From an uncultured Eubacteriales bacterium (GTDB lineage: Bacteria > Bacillota > Clostridia > Christensenellales > Aristaeellaceae), in assembly GCA_900553295.1 (NCBI GenBank), contig USCR01000011.1:1-30047 (forward strand): 30,047 bases of DNA, read 5' to 3'. Position numbers and translations under genes: made by a program. The number at the start of each line of letters is the position of its first letter. Position 1 is the stretch's first letter. Shown in pieces: positions 7,122-14,889 of this stretch. The notes beneath the pieces were generated by a model. The model was given only the letters and a program-made list of their open reading frames with translations. It was not told where the DNA came from and ran no database searches.

Positions 7122-8267
7122 TCACGTTGTGCCTTCTCCATCTTTTCCATCCGGTTTTTTCCCCAGGAGGCCCCCGGTCATTTCGTTGACATTGCGGCCC
7201 ACCTTATGCATCATTCCCTTGCCGCTGCCCGTGGCCAGAAAACCGTAAACCACCAGCCCAACCACCAGGATGCCCACAACCCACGCAATGCCCGTGCCTG
7301 CCCCCGCGTCGCTCTGCGCGGCACCCTCCGTGGCCCCGCCTTTAATGGCCGCAGCATTGCTGCTTTGGCTGGCATCCGAAGCGCCCGCAGAACCGACAAT
7401 GCCGCCGTATATGGCCCGGTACACCACATCGCCCAGCATGGGCATGGAGGTCAGGACACGCTCCTTGGATAGGGTATAGGTTCCGCACTCAAATAGCAGC
7501 GCCCGGGGATAAAGGTCCTGATTATACGCCCCTTTCCCCATATAGATGTCCTTGATGAGCCCCGGATAGACCTTGTCCGCCACCGCCTTCACCATGGCGG
7601 CAAAGTCCTTGTTGCTCTCCATGTTCTGATTGCCGCGCCCCACCAGGATGCGGATCTTGCTTGCCTCTTTGCTGCCGATGGTCACAGCATATTCGTCAGG
7701 GTCCTTGATGCCGTCCCGATGAATATCAAAGATCGCGTCGGGTCCGCTTTTCAGCAGCTGCACAGCCGTCTGCCGGCTCCGCCTGTATGCCCCGGCATCA
7801 TGGGGATGATGCAGCTCATCGGAAACCTCCGTCTCGGCGCCTTTCTCCTCCAGGGCGTCCGCCAGCGCGTGGGCTATCTCATAGATGGATCCGCGTTCCT
7901 CATCGCTGTATGTGCCGTCGGAAGGGGAATAGCTTTCGTCGGAATGCGTGCAGTACAGCGCCAGCAGCCGCCGGTCCCCCAAGGCGCTTACCGGCATCGC
8001 CGATGCCATATCCAGCCAGGAAACATCCGGCAGTTCAAACATGCCGGTATACTTCGCTTCCGCCCGGCCCTGGGTAACCTGGGTTACCTCATATTGCCGG
8101 TTATCTCCTGCGATATATATATCCCCGATTTCCGGCTCCTCTCCCACAGCTGTCAGATAGGTACCCTCCGGCGTAAAAAGCTGCCATTCTTGTTCCTCCG
8201 CGGACGATGCAGCCGTAAACGTCAGGCACGCCAGTGCCAGCAACGCCACTGCCCATATTTTTTTCAT
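7122..8267 (-). CDS. spoIIP: SpoIIP-like sporulation cell-wall hydrolase with C-terminal anchor
   Basis: Homolog of stage II sporulation protein P, the amidase/endopeptidase that works with SpoIID and SpoIIM in engulfment; 381 residues. Seen: a signal peptide (about 1-23), an unclassified 75-residue region, then the SpoIIP domain (about 100-290) with CTHSDESY (His108), the HDAGAYRRSR segment, FDIHRD (His183), YPGL, and YNQDLYPRALLFECGT (Glu260). A low-complexity Ala/Gly/Ser stretch precedes a membrane helix at about 326-346 and a short basic tail. Classical SpoIIP is anchored at its N terminus, so this topology is unusual. The start follows AAGGAG and overlaps the upstream gene's stop by 4 nt. 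A vegetative wall hydrolase of the same fold is possible. Confidence 0.8.
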   Translation of the reverse strand: MKKIWAVALLALACLTFTAASSAEEQEWQLFTPEGTYLTAVGEEPEIGDIYIAGDNRQYEVTQVTQGRAEAKYTGMFELPDVSWLDMASAMPVSALGDRRLLALYCTHSDESYSPSDGTYSDEERGSIYEIAHALADALEEKGAETEVSDELHHPHDAGAYRRSRQTAVQLLKSGPDAIFDIHRDGIKDPDEYAVTIGSKEASKIRILVGRGNQNMESNKDFAAMVKAVADKVYPGLIKDIYMGKGAYNQDLYPRALLFECGTYTLSKERVLTSMPMLGDVVYRAIYGGIVGSAGASDASQSSNAAAIKGGATEGAAQSDAGAGTGIAWVVGILVVGLVVYGFLATGSGKGMMHKVGRNVNEMTGGLLGKKPDGKDGEGTT

Positions 8268-8908
8268 TGTGCTCGCTCCTTCCCGGTGGTGGGATGTGGG
8301 TCCGGCTTTTTCCCCCGCTGAATTCGTTCCAGAATTTCACCCACGGCCTCCGCCAGCAGCACTGCCAAAATACCGCTGATCACCACGCTGTCCACCAGTC
8401 CCGCACCGCCCAGCGTCAGGCGCTGTTGAATACCCTGGCTCCACAGCACCAGCGCGTTCACCACATCCGCCAGCATCACGCCCACCACGCCACAGATGAA
8501 TGCGCCCCGGCGGCTGCGGCCAAGGACGTAGGCAATAAGGCCTCCGCTGACGCCATAAAGCAGATTGGGATCAATCCACATCTGCTCCGGCTCATCCGGT
8601 AAAAATACAGATAGGGCATAAACGGCGGCCGCCGTCAATACCGTACCCACCAGCGTCCGGCCCACTTCTTTTCCGTCTCCACAGGTGAAAAGAAGATAGA
8701 TGCATACCCCCAGCGGAATCACCGCGCCGCCCAAGTTCAGCGACACCTGGCCCAGTTCCACATTGGGCAACAGCGTGCCCACAAACATGGCCGCCACCAG
8801 CAGCAGCGCTTGCCGGTCCGTCAATCGCATGCGGTCCAGCACACGCTGTGCAACACCGAAAAAGACCAGAACGGCCACTACCGTTAACACCAGCATTCCA
8901 GTCGACAT
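8264..8908 (-). CDS. Polytopic membrane protein, DUF1614-like
   Basis: Integral membrane protein of 214 residues with six or seven predicted helices, rich in Gly/Ala/Val. The segment SLNLGGAVIPLGVCIYLL (residues 53-70) and the glycine-rich GGAGLVDSVVISGILAVLLA near residues 172-191 resemble the DUF1614 family of unknown function. The start was placed at the ATG with GGGAGG six bases upstream; a TTG eleven codons earlier has no such site. The C-terminal tail is charged and cytoplasmic. Its stop codon overlaps the start of the SpoIIP-like gene (4 nt), so the two are probably made together and may act together at the membrane. Function is unknown; the family assignment is from motif resemblance only. 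Confidence 0.7.
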   Translation of the reverse strand: MSTGMLVLTVVAVLVFFGVAQRVLDRMRLTDRQALLLVAAMFVGTLLPNVELGQVSLNLGGAVIPLGVCIYLLFTCGDGKEVGRTLVGTVLTAAAVYALSVFLPDEPEQMWIDPNLLYGVSGGLIAYVLGRSRRGAFICGVVGVMLADVVNALVLWSQGIQQRLTLGGAGLVDSVVISGILAVLLAEAVGEILERIQRGKKPDPHPTTGKERAQ

Positions 8909-9334
8909 TGCAGCCTCCCGAGCATTCAAGGATAGGTTCAAGCCCTATCTTGCCCCCATGGCGAAATCTCATACCTTTTTTCCTGGAAAAGCAAACGGTG
9001 CATCCTGCCGGTAAAGCAAAAGCATCAAAAAGACATACTGGCTTTGCTTTTTCTTTGTTTATTTTTTCTTTTTTCTGTAAAAATCCTGATTTTATAGAAA
9101 TTTTTTCATGGTGCAGGGGCCCGGTTCCGTTATAAAAGAACGCCTATTTTGTAAATTTCCCCGTTGAATTCAACCGATTTCAGAGCGAAAATTTCGCCCT
9201 TTCTACCAATTTTATGGAAACCAACGAGGGGGATATCTCTTGACGTGATTAGAAAAAATTGATAAAATGCCAATACGCAATATTTCCCTTCTTTCCGTTT
9301 ATGTGGAATATTTCATCTGCTGGAGGCGGCCTGT
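8909..9334. promoter_or_regulatory. AT-rich divergent intergenic region (426 bp)
   Basis: No gene is supported here. It separates the DUF1614-like/spoIIP operon (minus) from the 731-residue gene (plus). It holds a small hairpin GATAGG/CCTATC (8931-8949), an imperfect AAAGCAAAAGC/GCTTTGCTTT repeat followed by a long T-rich run (about 9013-9080), a perfect 12-bp palindrome GTTGAATTCAAC (9163-9174), a GCGAAA/TTTCGC inverted repeat (9185-9197) and the plus-strand promoter at 9240-9268. I found no convincing promoter for the minus-strand operon; a sporulation-sigma promoter cannot be excluded. Confidence 0.5.
9240..9268 (+). promoter_or_regulatory. Sigma-A-type promoter of the 731-residue protein gene
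   Basis: TTGACG (9240-9245), a 17-bp spacer and TAAAAT (9263-9268), in an A/T-rich stretch about 67 bp before the start codon. Two palindromes lie immediately upstream (9163-9174 and 9185-9197) and could be operator sites. Confidence 0.65.
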
Positions 9335-11530
9335 ATGAACGTTTATCAAGAGCTCATTTTTTCGTATCTCGAAGAAGACAACACTCAGCGCGCTTATTTT
9401 CGCGTAAAGCCTTTGTTGGCAACATCAGGAGATATTCGACAAGAGGCCCAAGCCGCCTGGGCCGACGAAGGAGCCCTGCGAATTGTACCGGACCGTGCTG
9501 AGCAATACCATTTCAAGGACCGCATGCGTACCCTTGGCTCCTATTGCGTCATGGATCTGACGCACACCACTGAGGAAGCCAACAAAATCCGGACCAACAA
9601 AAATTATAACCCAGCCAAGGGCGAAAGGAACCAATACATTCTCTTCTCCGACGCTGTCCAGCCCTTGCCCAACCACAGCTTTTTTCACGTGCTGGACGGT
9701 ACCGCGGAGCAGGCCAGCGAATTGGCCAAGCAAGCGATAACGCCGCTGTTCTACCTAAGGGACGGAGATACGCTGTATGGCCCCGTAAACCGTGACCAGG
9801 TGAAAGAGGTAACCCCCGCGGCCCCGGCGGAGGGCACGTTGTATACCCTGGAGTGTCCCGATGGGGTTACCCGCACACTTTTCTGTCTGCCGCAGGCCGC
9901 TCCTGCCAGTGAAGTGGCCGCCCATGCTGAGGCGAAGGAAGAACCGCTGGCTATCGGCTGTAAATTGCACATTCTGGATGAAAGCAAAGACTTTGACGCG
10001 CAGCTTTCCGACATTGCGCAGCCCCTGAGCGCAGGCGCAAACCTGCTGGCTGCCCCTGCCCATCGGCCGGTAGCACCGCGGCCGGTACCCAGCGCGCAGC
10101 TCTCCGGCACGCCGTTGATGCGCAGCAGTTTCCGCGCCGCAACGCCCAAGCCCAAGAATCAGCTGCAGGAAGTGGTCTCTGCCCAATGGCGTGCCGCACG
10201 CTATGAACCGCCGGCGGCTTCGCTTCCCGCGGGGGCGACGCTGCACCCGGTGGAAAATCCCGTGGAAGAGGCCTGCCGTTGCCTTACGCAGGCCTGGAAG
10301 CTACCGGAGGCACAGCAGCAGCTGCTGGATCACGTGCTTTCTCTGCCCGGCATGGGGCAACGCCTTACCGCCCTGCGCGTGGGGGAAAACGCCAGCGGCG
10401 AAACGCCCCTGCAAGCTGTGCTCACCGCCCGGTTACAGGATCTGGAGGCGGAACGCCTTTCCGCGCTGGTGGAGCTGGACAAGGCCAAGGCAGACCTAGA
10501 GCAGTTCCGCAAGACGCAGCTGGAACAGCTGCGCACGCAAAAGGCGCAGGATCTGGAAGCGCTGGAGCGCGAGGAAAGCGCTCGCCGCGCATCCGCGGAA
10601 GCGTTGCAGCAACAGCTGACGGCGCTTACCGCGCAGCGGGATGCCCTGCAGGCCCAGGTGGATCATTTACAGCAGGAAGAACTCCCGCAAACCCTGGCGG
10701 AGGCCATGGCCAAGGCGCAGCTCACCGCCCCCATGAGTGGTACGCCACTGCGGCTTTGCCCCGTTCCCGGCGAAACGGTAACGCCGGAAGCGCTGCTTCA
10801 GCGGCTGATCCAGGGGCTGAACGATGCCGGTTGTCCCTTGGCCCAGGAGGATGCCGTTACCCTGCTAACATTGCTGGCCTGTTTTCCGCGCTTTGGCGTT
10901 ATTTGCCCGCAGTTTGCACCAGCCGTGGAATTTTTGCACACTTGTTTTGCTTCCTGTGGTTGGTCCTCCGGTCTAAAAGTACAGGAGAATGCGGATCAGC
11001 ATCCGGTACTCTCTACCCCACCGGCGGGCGCTACCCCGGCTGCGGTTATCTCACCGCTGTTGCTTCCTGCTTTGGAGCGGCCCCTGCATACTATCCTGCT
11101 GGGCAAGAATGCGGCATATTTCTGCCGTTCTTCCGCATGGGAGATGTCCCCCTGGCCGCTTTGGTATTTGCCACAGCTCCCCGTATATGACGGCACCAAG
11201 ATCGCCTGCGTACTGCCTCCCATTAGTGCGGCCACCCTGGATGCATTCGCTGCCCAGTCCGGTGCCACGGAGGCGGAGGTGGATGGTTGCCTCCAGCCCA
11301 TCGTTACGGCATTGGAACCGGTGGGCATCCTGACTGGCGGAATGCTTGCCGACATGAAGCGCTTTATCCGTGCTGCCTCCGCGTTGATGTCCGGTGGTCT
11401 GGCCCCGGCCATGGATCGTGGTCTTGCGCTGTGGCTGGGCGCGGTGGCACAGGGAAGCAATCGCATTTCCGCATTGCTGGGCAGCCTGGTGGGCGAATAT
11501 CCGCTCACGGCATCGCTGTTACGCAAATAA
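9335..11530 (+). CDS. Large coiled-coil protein of unknown function
   Basis: I do not recognise this 731-residue protein. The ATG follows GGAGG at 8 bp. There is no signal peptide or membrane segment, so it should be cytoplasmic. Visible regions: an N-terminal mixed domain (1-190) with several basic/aromatic patches, an Ala/Pro-rich linker (about 190-300), a short helical region (305-350), a strongly charged coiled coil (about 358-448, Glu/Gln/Leu/Arg-rich), and a C-terminal globular domain (about 480-731). Residues 505-545 have the hydrophobic strand-turn-helix pattern seen around P-loops of coiled-coil AAA proteins, but no GxxxxGK[ST] is present, so any NTPase would be degenerate. This resemblance is a weak inference. 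It is transcribed alone, with its own promoter and a downstream hairpin. The coding frame is convincing from length, start signals and codon use. Confidence 0.85.
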   Translation: MNVYQELIFSYLEEDNTQRAYFRVKPLLATSGDIRQEAQAAWADEGALRIVPDRAEQYHFKDRMRTLGSYCVMDLTHTTEEANKIRTNKNYNPAKGERNQYILFSDAVQPLPNHSFFHVLDGTAEQASELAKQAITPLFYLRDGDTLYGPVNRDQVKEVTPAAPAEGTLYTLECPDGVTRTLFCLPQAAPASEVAAHAEAKEEPLAIGCKLHILDESKDFDAQLSDIAQPLSAGANLLAAPAHRPVAPRPVPSAQLSGTPLMRSSFRAATPKPKNQLQEVVSAQWRAARYEPPAASLPAGATLHPVENPVEEACRCLTQAWKLPEAQQQLLDHVLSLPGMGQRLTALRVGENASGETPLQAVLTARLQDLEAERLSALVELDKAKADLEQFRKTQLEQLRTQKAQDLEALEREESARRASAEALQQQLTALTAQRDALQAQVDHLQQEELPQTLAEAMAKAQLTAPMSGTPLRLCPVPGETVTPEALLQRLIQGLNDAGCPLAQEDAVTLLTLLACFPRFGVICPQFAPAVEFLHTCFASCGWSSGLKVQENADQHPVLSTPPAGATPAAVISPLLLPALERPLHTILLGKNAAYFCRSSAWEMSPWPLWYLPQLPVYDGTKIACVLPPISAATLDAFAAQSGATEAEVDGCLQPIVTALEPVGILTGGMLADMKRFIRAASALMSGGLAPAMDRGLALWLGAVAQGSNRISALLGSLVGEYPLTASLLRK

Positions 11531-11548
11531 AGAAAACTCCACACATCA

Positions 11549-11593
11549 CAAAGGCCATGGAAACGGTGGTTGAAGCCGCTTCCATGGCCTTTG
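11549..11593 (+). terminator. Hairpin after the 731-residue protein gene
   Basis: A 14-bp perfect stem with GGCCATGG in its core (11549-11562 with 11580-11593) around a 17-nt loop, starting 18 bp after the stop. The following TTTGCTTG is only weakly U-rich, so termination may be inefficient. Being symmetrical, it may also act on the convergent operon. Confidence 0.5.
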
Positions 11594-11615
11594 CTTGTAT
11601 GGAGGATAGGGAGGT

Positions 11616-11635
11616 GACATTCCCGAAGGAATGTC
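11616..11635 (-). other. C(UUCG)G tetraloop hairpin downstream of the six-gene operon
   Basis: Perfect 8-bp stem GACATTCC/GGAATGTC. Read on the minus strand the loop is TTCG closed by C-G, the very stable UUCG tetraloop. It lies about 125 nt beyond the last gene of the minus-strand operon and has no T-run after it. It could protect the 3' end of the message or be part of a factor-dependent terminator. Confidence 0.5.
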
Positions 11636-11761
11636 GGGAAAAAGGAGATTGCTCTCAGGGGGCCGGTGGCTTGCCTTCCTGATTGCAAGTACACTATATC
11701 GAAGAAATGTGAACATGATTTGAACTTGAGATGAACATTTCGCTATTTTTTTCGACCTTTT

Positions 11762-12427
11762 TTACCGCTGCGCGTTCAACTCGTTGCGCTCCATGCGAAG
11801 ATCGTTGATAAGCCCCGCCATGGCTTGATCCGCCTGCGCCATGAGGTTATCCAGATAGTCAAAGGTGTTTCTGCGCACGTTGGCCAGCTGCGCCTGCGCA
11901 TTCTCCTGCATTTCCTTCACTTCCACGCGGGCACGGCGCACAATCTCCTCCTTGGAAACCAGGGCGGCCGCATGCCGCTGCGCCTCTTCCACGATACGCA
12001 TGGCTTCTGCCCGTCCGGCCTCCACGCAGGACTTGGCTTCCTCCTCGCTCTTGCGCTGATTCTCCGCCGCGGCAGCGGCGGCGGCGGATGCCACGCTGGC
12101 CGCCTTCTGCTGGGCTTCCTCCTCGGTTTTCTTGGCGGAGGCCAGAATCTGCTGGGCCTTTTGGTTTGCCTCGTTCACCTTTACGCGGCATTCCTCCTCC
12201 ACCTGCTCCTGATGGGCGTCCAGGGTTTTCAGGCTCTCATGCGCCTGACGGACCGCCTCGGGCAAGCTATGCTCCAGTTCATTGAGCTTGTCCAGCATGC
12301 TCTGGCGATCCACCACGCATGCATTGCCGCTGATAAAAGCACGGCGGCTGCCGATAATCAATTCCTGTAGCTCATGCACCAAGTTGATGCAAAGCGCAAC
12401 TTCCGACCGGTTCTGCCTGGACGCCAT
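11762..12427 (-). CDS. Alanine/glutamate-rich coiled-coil protein (DivIVA / V-ATPase subunit H-like)
   Basis: Protein of 221 residues made mostly of long helices. An N-terminal part (about 1-60) is followed by a continuous coiled coil (about 60-165) with many Glu, Gln, Lys and Ala and a run of seven alanines near residue 117, and then a helical C terminus with conserved-looking VRRARVEVKEMQENAQ. Proteins of this kind next to coaD in Clostridia are often labelled ATPase or cell-division initiation protein by similarity of the coil; no enzymatic motif is present. It is the last gene of the alr-to-coaD operon, 15 bp after coaD. A structural or scaffold role at division is a guess. Confidence 0.75.
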   Translation of the reverse strand: MASRQNRSEVALCINLVHELQELIIGSRRAFISGNACVVDRQSMLDKLNELEHSLPEAVRQAHESLKTLDAHQEQVEEECRVKVNEANQKAQQILASAKKTEEEAQQKAASVASAAAAAAAENQRKSEEEAKSCVEAGRAEAMRIVEEAQRHAAALVSKEEIVRRARVEVKEMQENAQAQLANVRRNTFDYLDNLMAQADQAMAGLINDLRMERNELNAQR

Positions 12428-12442
12428 GTCCTCTGCCTCCTT

Positions 12443-12937
12443 TTACTCCACATGCCTGTTGGCAAAGAATGCCCGTACCCTGGGGACAACCTCCGCGGGT
12501 AAAAACGGCGCAAAATCCCCATCAAAGGCCGCCAGTTCCCGCACCACAGAAGAGCTGATGTATGCGTGCTCCGGCAAGGTCATCATGAACAGTGTTTCCA
12601 CCGTGGGCAAAATCTGGTGATTGACCTGCGCCATCTGGAACTCGCTTTCAAAGTCGCTGACCGCCCGGAGCCCGCGGACCACCACCTGCGCACCGCATTT
12701 CCGGCAGTAATCAACCAACAGCCCGTCAAAGCTGTCCACCTGCACCTGGGGAATGGCGGCGCAGGCATCCCGTATCATCGCCAAGCGATCCTCCAGGGCA
12801 AAGCAGCCCCGCTTGGCCGGATTATGCAGCACTGCCACAATCACCCGGTCAAAGAGCGCCGCGCTGCGCCGGATAATGTCCATATGCCCCACGGTCACGG
12901 GGTCAAAGCTGCCGGGATAAACGCAGATCCGCTCCAT
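12443..12937 (-). CDS. coaD: Pantetheine-phosphate adenylyltransferase
   Basis: Fourth step of coenzyme A synthesis: 4'-phosphopantetheine plus ATP gives dephospho-CoA. The protein is 164 residues, the normal length. Seen: the N-terminal GSFDPVTVGHMDII with the nucleotidyltransferase TxGH variant (VGH), the RGLRAVSDFESEFQMA segment that binds phosphopantetheine, and ISSSVVREL near the C terminus, equivalent to the ISSTxxR motif. The stop of rsmD is 3 bp upstream of the coaD start. The rsmD-coaD pair is a widespread arrangement in Bacillota, which supports both assignments. Confidence 0.96.
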   Translation of the reverse strand: MERICVYPGSFDPVTVGHMDIIRRSAALFDRVIVAVLHNPAKRGCFALEDRLAMIRDACAAIPQVQVDSFDGLLVDYCRKCGAQVVVRGLRAVSDFESEFQMAQVNHQILPTVETLFMMTLPEHAYISSSVVRELAAFDGDFAPFLPAEVVPRVRAFFANRHVE

Positions 12938-12940
12938 TCC

Positions 12941-13498
12941 TTACGCTTCCCCTTTCATGCGGAACATATGAATGCCCGCATAGCCGTATTTTCGCTGATC
13001 GACCATCAGGAAGCCTTCCCCCACCTGGGGTGGATGCCCAGCCTGGTGCTCCACAATCACCAAGGAGTCCGCATCAATCAAGCCGCCTGTACGCAACGCC
13101 TCAAAAACAGCCGTCAAGTCTTCCATGGCATAAGGCGGGTCCAGAAATACCAGCTGAAAGCTCCGGCCTTCCGCGGATAATTTGCGCACCGTCTCCCGCC
13201 AGTCCGCCTGAAGCACCCGGGCGCGCTGTGAAAAGCCCAGGGCTTCCACGTTCTGGCGCTCCACCCGCACAGCCCGGGCATCGCAGTCCGCCAGCACAGC
13301 TTCCGCCGCGCCGCGGCTGAGCGCCTCCAGCGCCAGGGCGCCGCTTCCCGCAAAGAGATCCAGCACCCGCGCCCCAGGACATTGCCATTGCAAAATATTG
13401 AACAGGTTTTCCCGCACCCGGTCCAGGGTTGGGCGTGTGTCCCGTCCCTCCGGCGCCAGGATGGTCCGGGAGCGGGCTTCCCCCGCTATGATACGCAT
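12941..13498 (-). CDS. rsmD: 16S rRNA (guanine-966-N2)-methyltransferase
   Basis: S-adenosylmethionine-dependent methylation of G966 in helix 31 of 16S rRNA, near the ribosomal P site. The protein is 185 residues, typical. Seen: the N-terminal MRIIAGEARSR, the threshold segment TRPTLDRVRENLFNIL, the SAM-binding loop VLDLFAGSGALALEALSRGA (motif I), and the catalytic motif IV LVFLDPPYAM, where the DPPY form is normal for RsmD. It overlaps nothing and is 16 bp after the membrane-protein gene in the operon. Its partner coaD follows directly. Confidence 0.95.
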   Translation of the reverse strand: MRIIAGEARSRTILAPEGRDTRPTLDRVRENLFNILQWQCPGARVLDLFAGSGALALEALSRGAAEAVLADCDARAVRVERQNVEALGFSQRARVLQADWRETVRKLSAEGRSFQLVFLDPPYAMEDLTAVFEALRTGGLIDADSLVIVEHQAGHPPQVGEGFLMVDQRKYGYAGIHMFRMKGEA

Positions 13499-13514
13499 GC
13501 CTCTTTCCTCCGCG

Positions 13515-14315
13515 TCAGTTCAGCTGCTCCGGCCCACGGGCACGGCGCTGCTGCTTTTTCTTTTCCTTGCGCTTGTATTTGCGGTTGGCCGCGGCAATGC
13601 TGGAATGCACCTGGGTGCGCGCCTGCACGCCACGGGTATAGCCGATTCCATGGAATACCGCGGGGATCAGCGCCACCAGCGGGCTCAAGCGCTCCAGCGT
13701 CAGCAGGGCCGCTGAATCCGACGTCCCCACAATGCTTACCAACGGCATCATCATCGCGCGAACAATCAGCCGCAGCACGCTCTCCACGCCCATGGGATCA
13801 GTTACGCTGTAATAGGCAAGCGCATTGCCGATATCACTGCGGCGGGTATAGGGCTCCAGCCAGTTGGGCAGCGCGCTAAGGCCATAAAACTGCTGCTGCG
13901 CGATAACCGCCAGCACCAGTGCGCACAGGAAAAATGGCAGCGAGCCCAGCAGGCCGGTCACAAACCCTTTCAAGGGGTGGTAGCAGGCCTTCAGATCCCC
14001 GGCGTCCACAGGTTTTCCCTCAGCCTTGCGCTGGTACATGATTTCCCCACTGTTCACCGCCGTTGCTCCCTTGGACATGCCGCTCAGGAAGAACAGCGCA
14101 TACACAGCCACCATGACCAGACCATTGGTGACAATCCGCAGGAACAGGCTGTCCCACAGCATCATGGAACACAGCAGCAAATAGGCCAGCAGCATCAGCA
14201 GCATGCCGCCAAAAAAGGTAAGCGCCGCCTTGGCCGTAGTACCGTCCACCGGCGAGCCCGTCAGAAAAGGTTTCTTTACGATCTTTGGTTTTTTCTTGGT
14301 CTTCTTGTTCTCCAT
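13515..14315 (-). CDS. Integral membrane protein of unknown function
   Basis: Unrecognised protein of 266 residues. Both ends are strongly basic (Lys-rich residues 3-16; Lys/Arg-rich residues 240-262), which suggests both are cytoplasmic or bind nucleic acid or phospholipid. About five membrane helices are visible near 29-53, 57-80, 115-140, 178-198 and 204-226, with a soluble loop (about 81-113) and an aromatic loop (140-175) between them. There is no signal peptide or known motif. It lies 7 bp after the folate ligase and 16 bp before rsmD, inside a housekeeping operon. The reading frame is secure, but a function cannot be given. Confidence 0.8.
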   Translation of the reverse strand: MENKKTKKKPKIVKKPFLTGSPVDGTTAKAALTFFGGMLLMLLAYLLLCSMMLWDSLFLRIVTNGLVMVAVYALFFLSGMSKGATAVNSGEIMYQRKAEGKPVDAGDLKACYHPLKGFVTGLLGSLPFFLCALVLAVIAQQQFYGLSALPNWLEPYTRRSDIGNALAYYSVTDPMGVESVLRLIVRAMMMPLVSIVGTSDSAALLTLERLSPLVALIPAVFHGIGYTRGVQARTQVHSSIAAANRKYKRKEKKKQQRRARGPEQLN

Positions 14316-14322
14316 AACGGCG

Positions 14323-14889
14323 TTACCTCGCTTTTGTCAAAATATGAATTTCCCGGGCCGTCACCCATCCGTCCAGGGGCTCGTCCCAGTCCGTGGTGGG
14401 AACCCGTTCCACTACCTGATAGCATAGCGCCACGCCCAATGCCACGCCCTTTCGTGTCCGCAGCGCCCGGTCATAATAGCCGCCGCCCTTACCCAGGCGG
14501 CATCCCCGGCCATCCACCGCTTCCAGGGGCGTCAGGATCAGCTGCGCCTCCTCCAGGGCAGCCTCCGGGGCGTCTTGCGCAGGTTCACGTATGCCGAAAG
14601 TGCCGGCAACCAGCGTATCCAGGTCCGTGACCCTGTAAAAGCGCATCTCCCCATCCGCAATTCGGGGCAGAAGCAGCTTCTTGTGCTGGGCAAGGGCATA
14701 ATGCAGCAGCGGCGTAACGTCTGCTTCGTGGCCCATGGCCATATAAGCTGCCAAGTACGTGGCCTGACGGTATGCCGGCCAACCCAGCAGGCGTTCACAG
14801 ATCAAGGAACTCTCTCGGGCAATGGTTCCCCGCTCCGGCCGAAGACTGCGCAGTTGCCGGCGCAGGGCGGCCTTTTCCTCATTCTTCAT
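14323..14889 (-). CDS. 5-formyltetrahydrofolate cyclo-ligase
   Basis: Converts 5-formyl-THF to 5,10-methenyl-THF with ATP, returning the storage folate to one-carbon metabolism. The protein is 188 residues, normal for the family. Seen: N-terminal KNEEKAALRRQLRSLRP, an YMAMGHEADVTPLL segment, LPRI for substrate binding, the central strand QLILTPLEAVDGRGCRLGKG and the signature GKGGGYYDRAL. The start was placed at the ATG at 14889, which overlaps the end of alr by 11 nt; the upstream reading frame is only an out-of-frame image of alr. There is no strong ribosome binding site, so translation probably couples to alr. Confidence 0.9.
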   Translation of the reverse strand: MKNEEKAALRRQLRSLRPERGTIARESSLICERLLGWPAYRQATYLAAYMAMGHEADVTPLLHYALAQHKKLLLPRIADGEMRFYRVTDLDTLVAGTFGIREPAQDAPEAALEEAQLILTPLEAVDGRGCRLGKGGGYYDRALRTRKGVALGVALCYQVVERVPTTDWDEPLDGWVTAREIHILTKAR

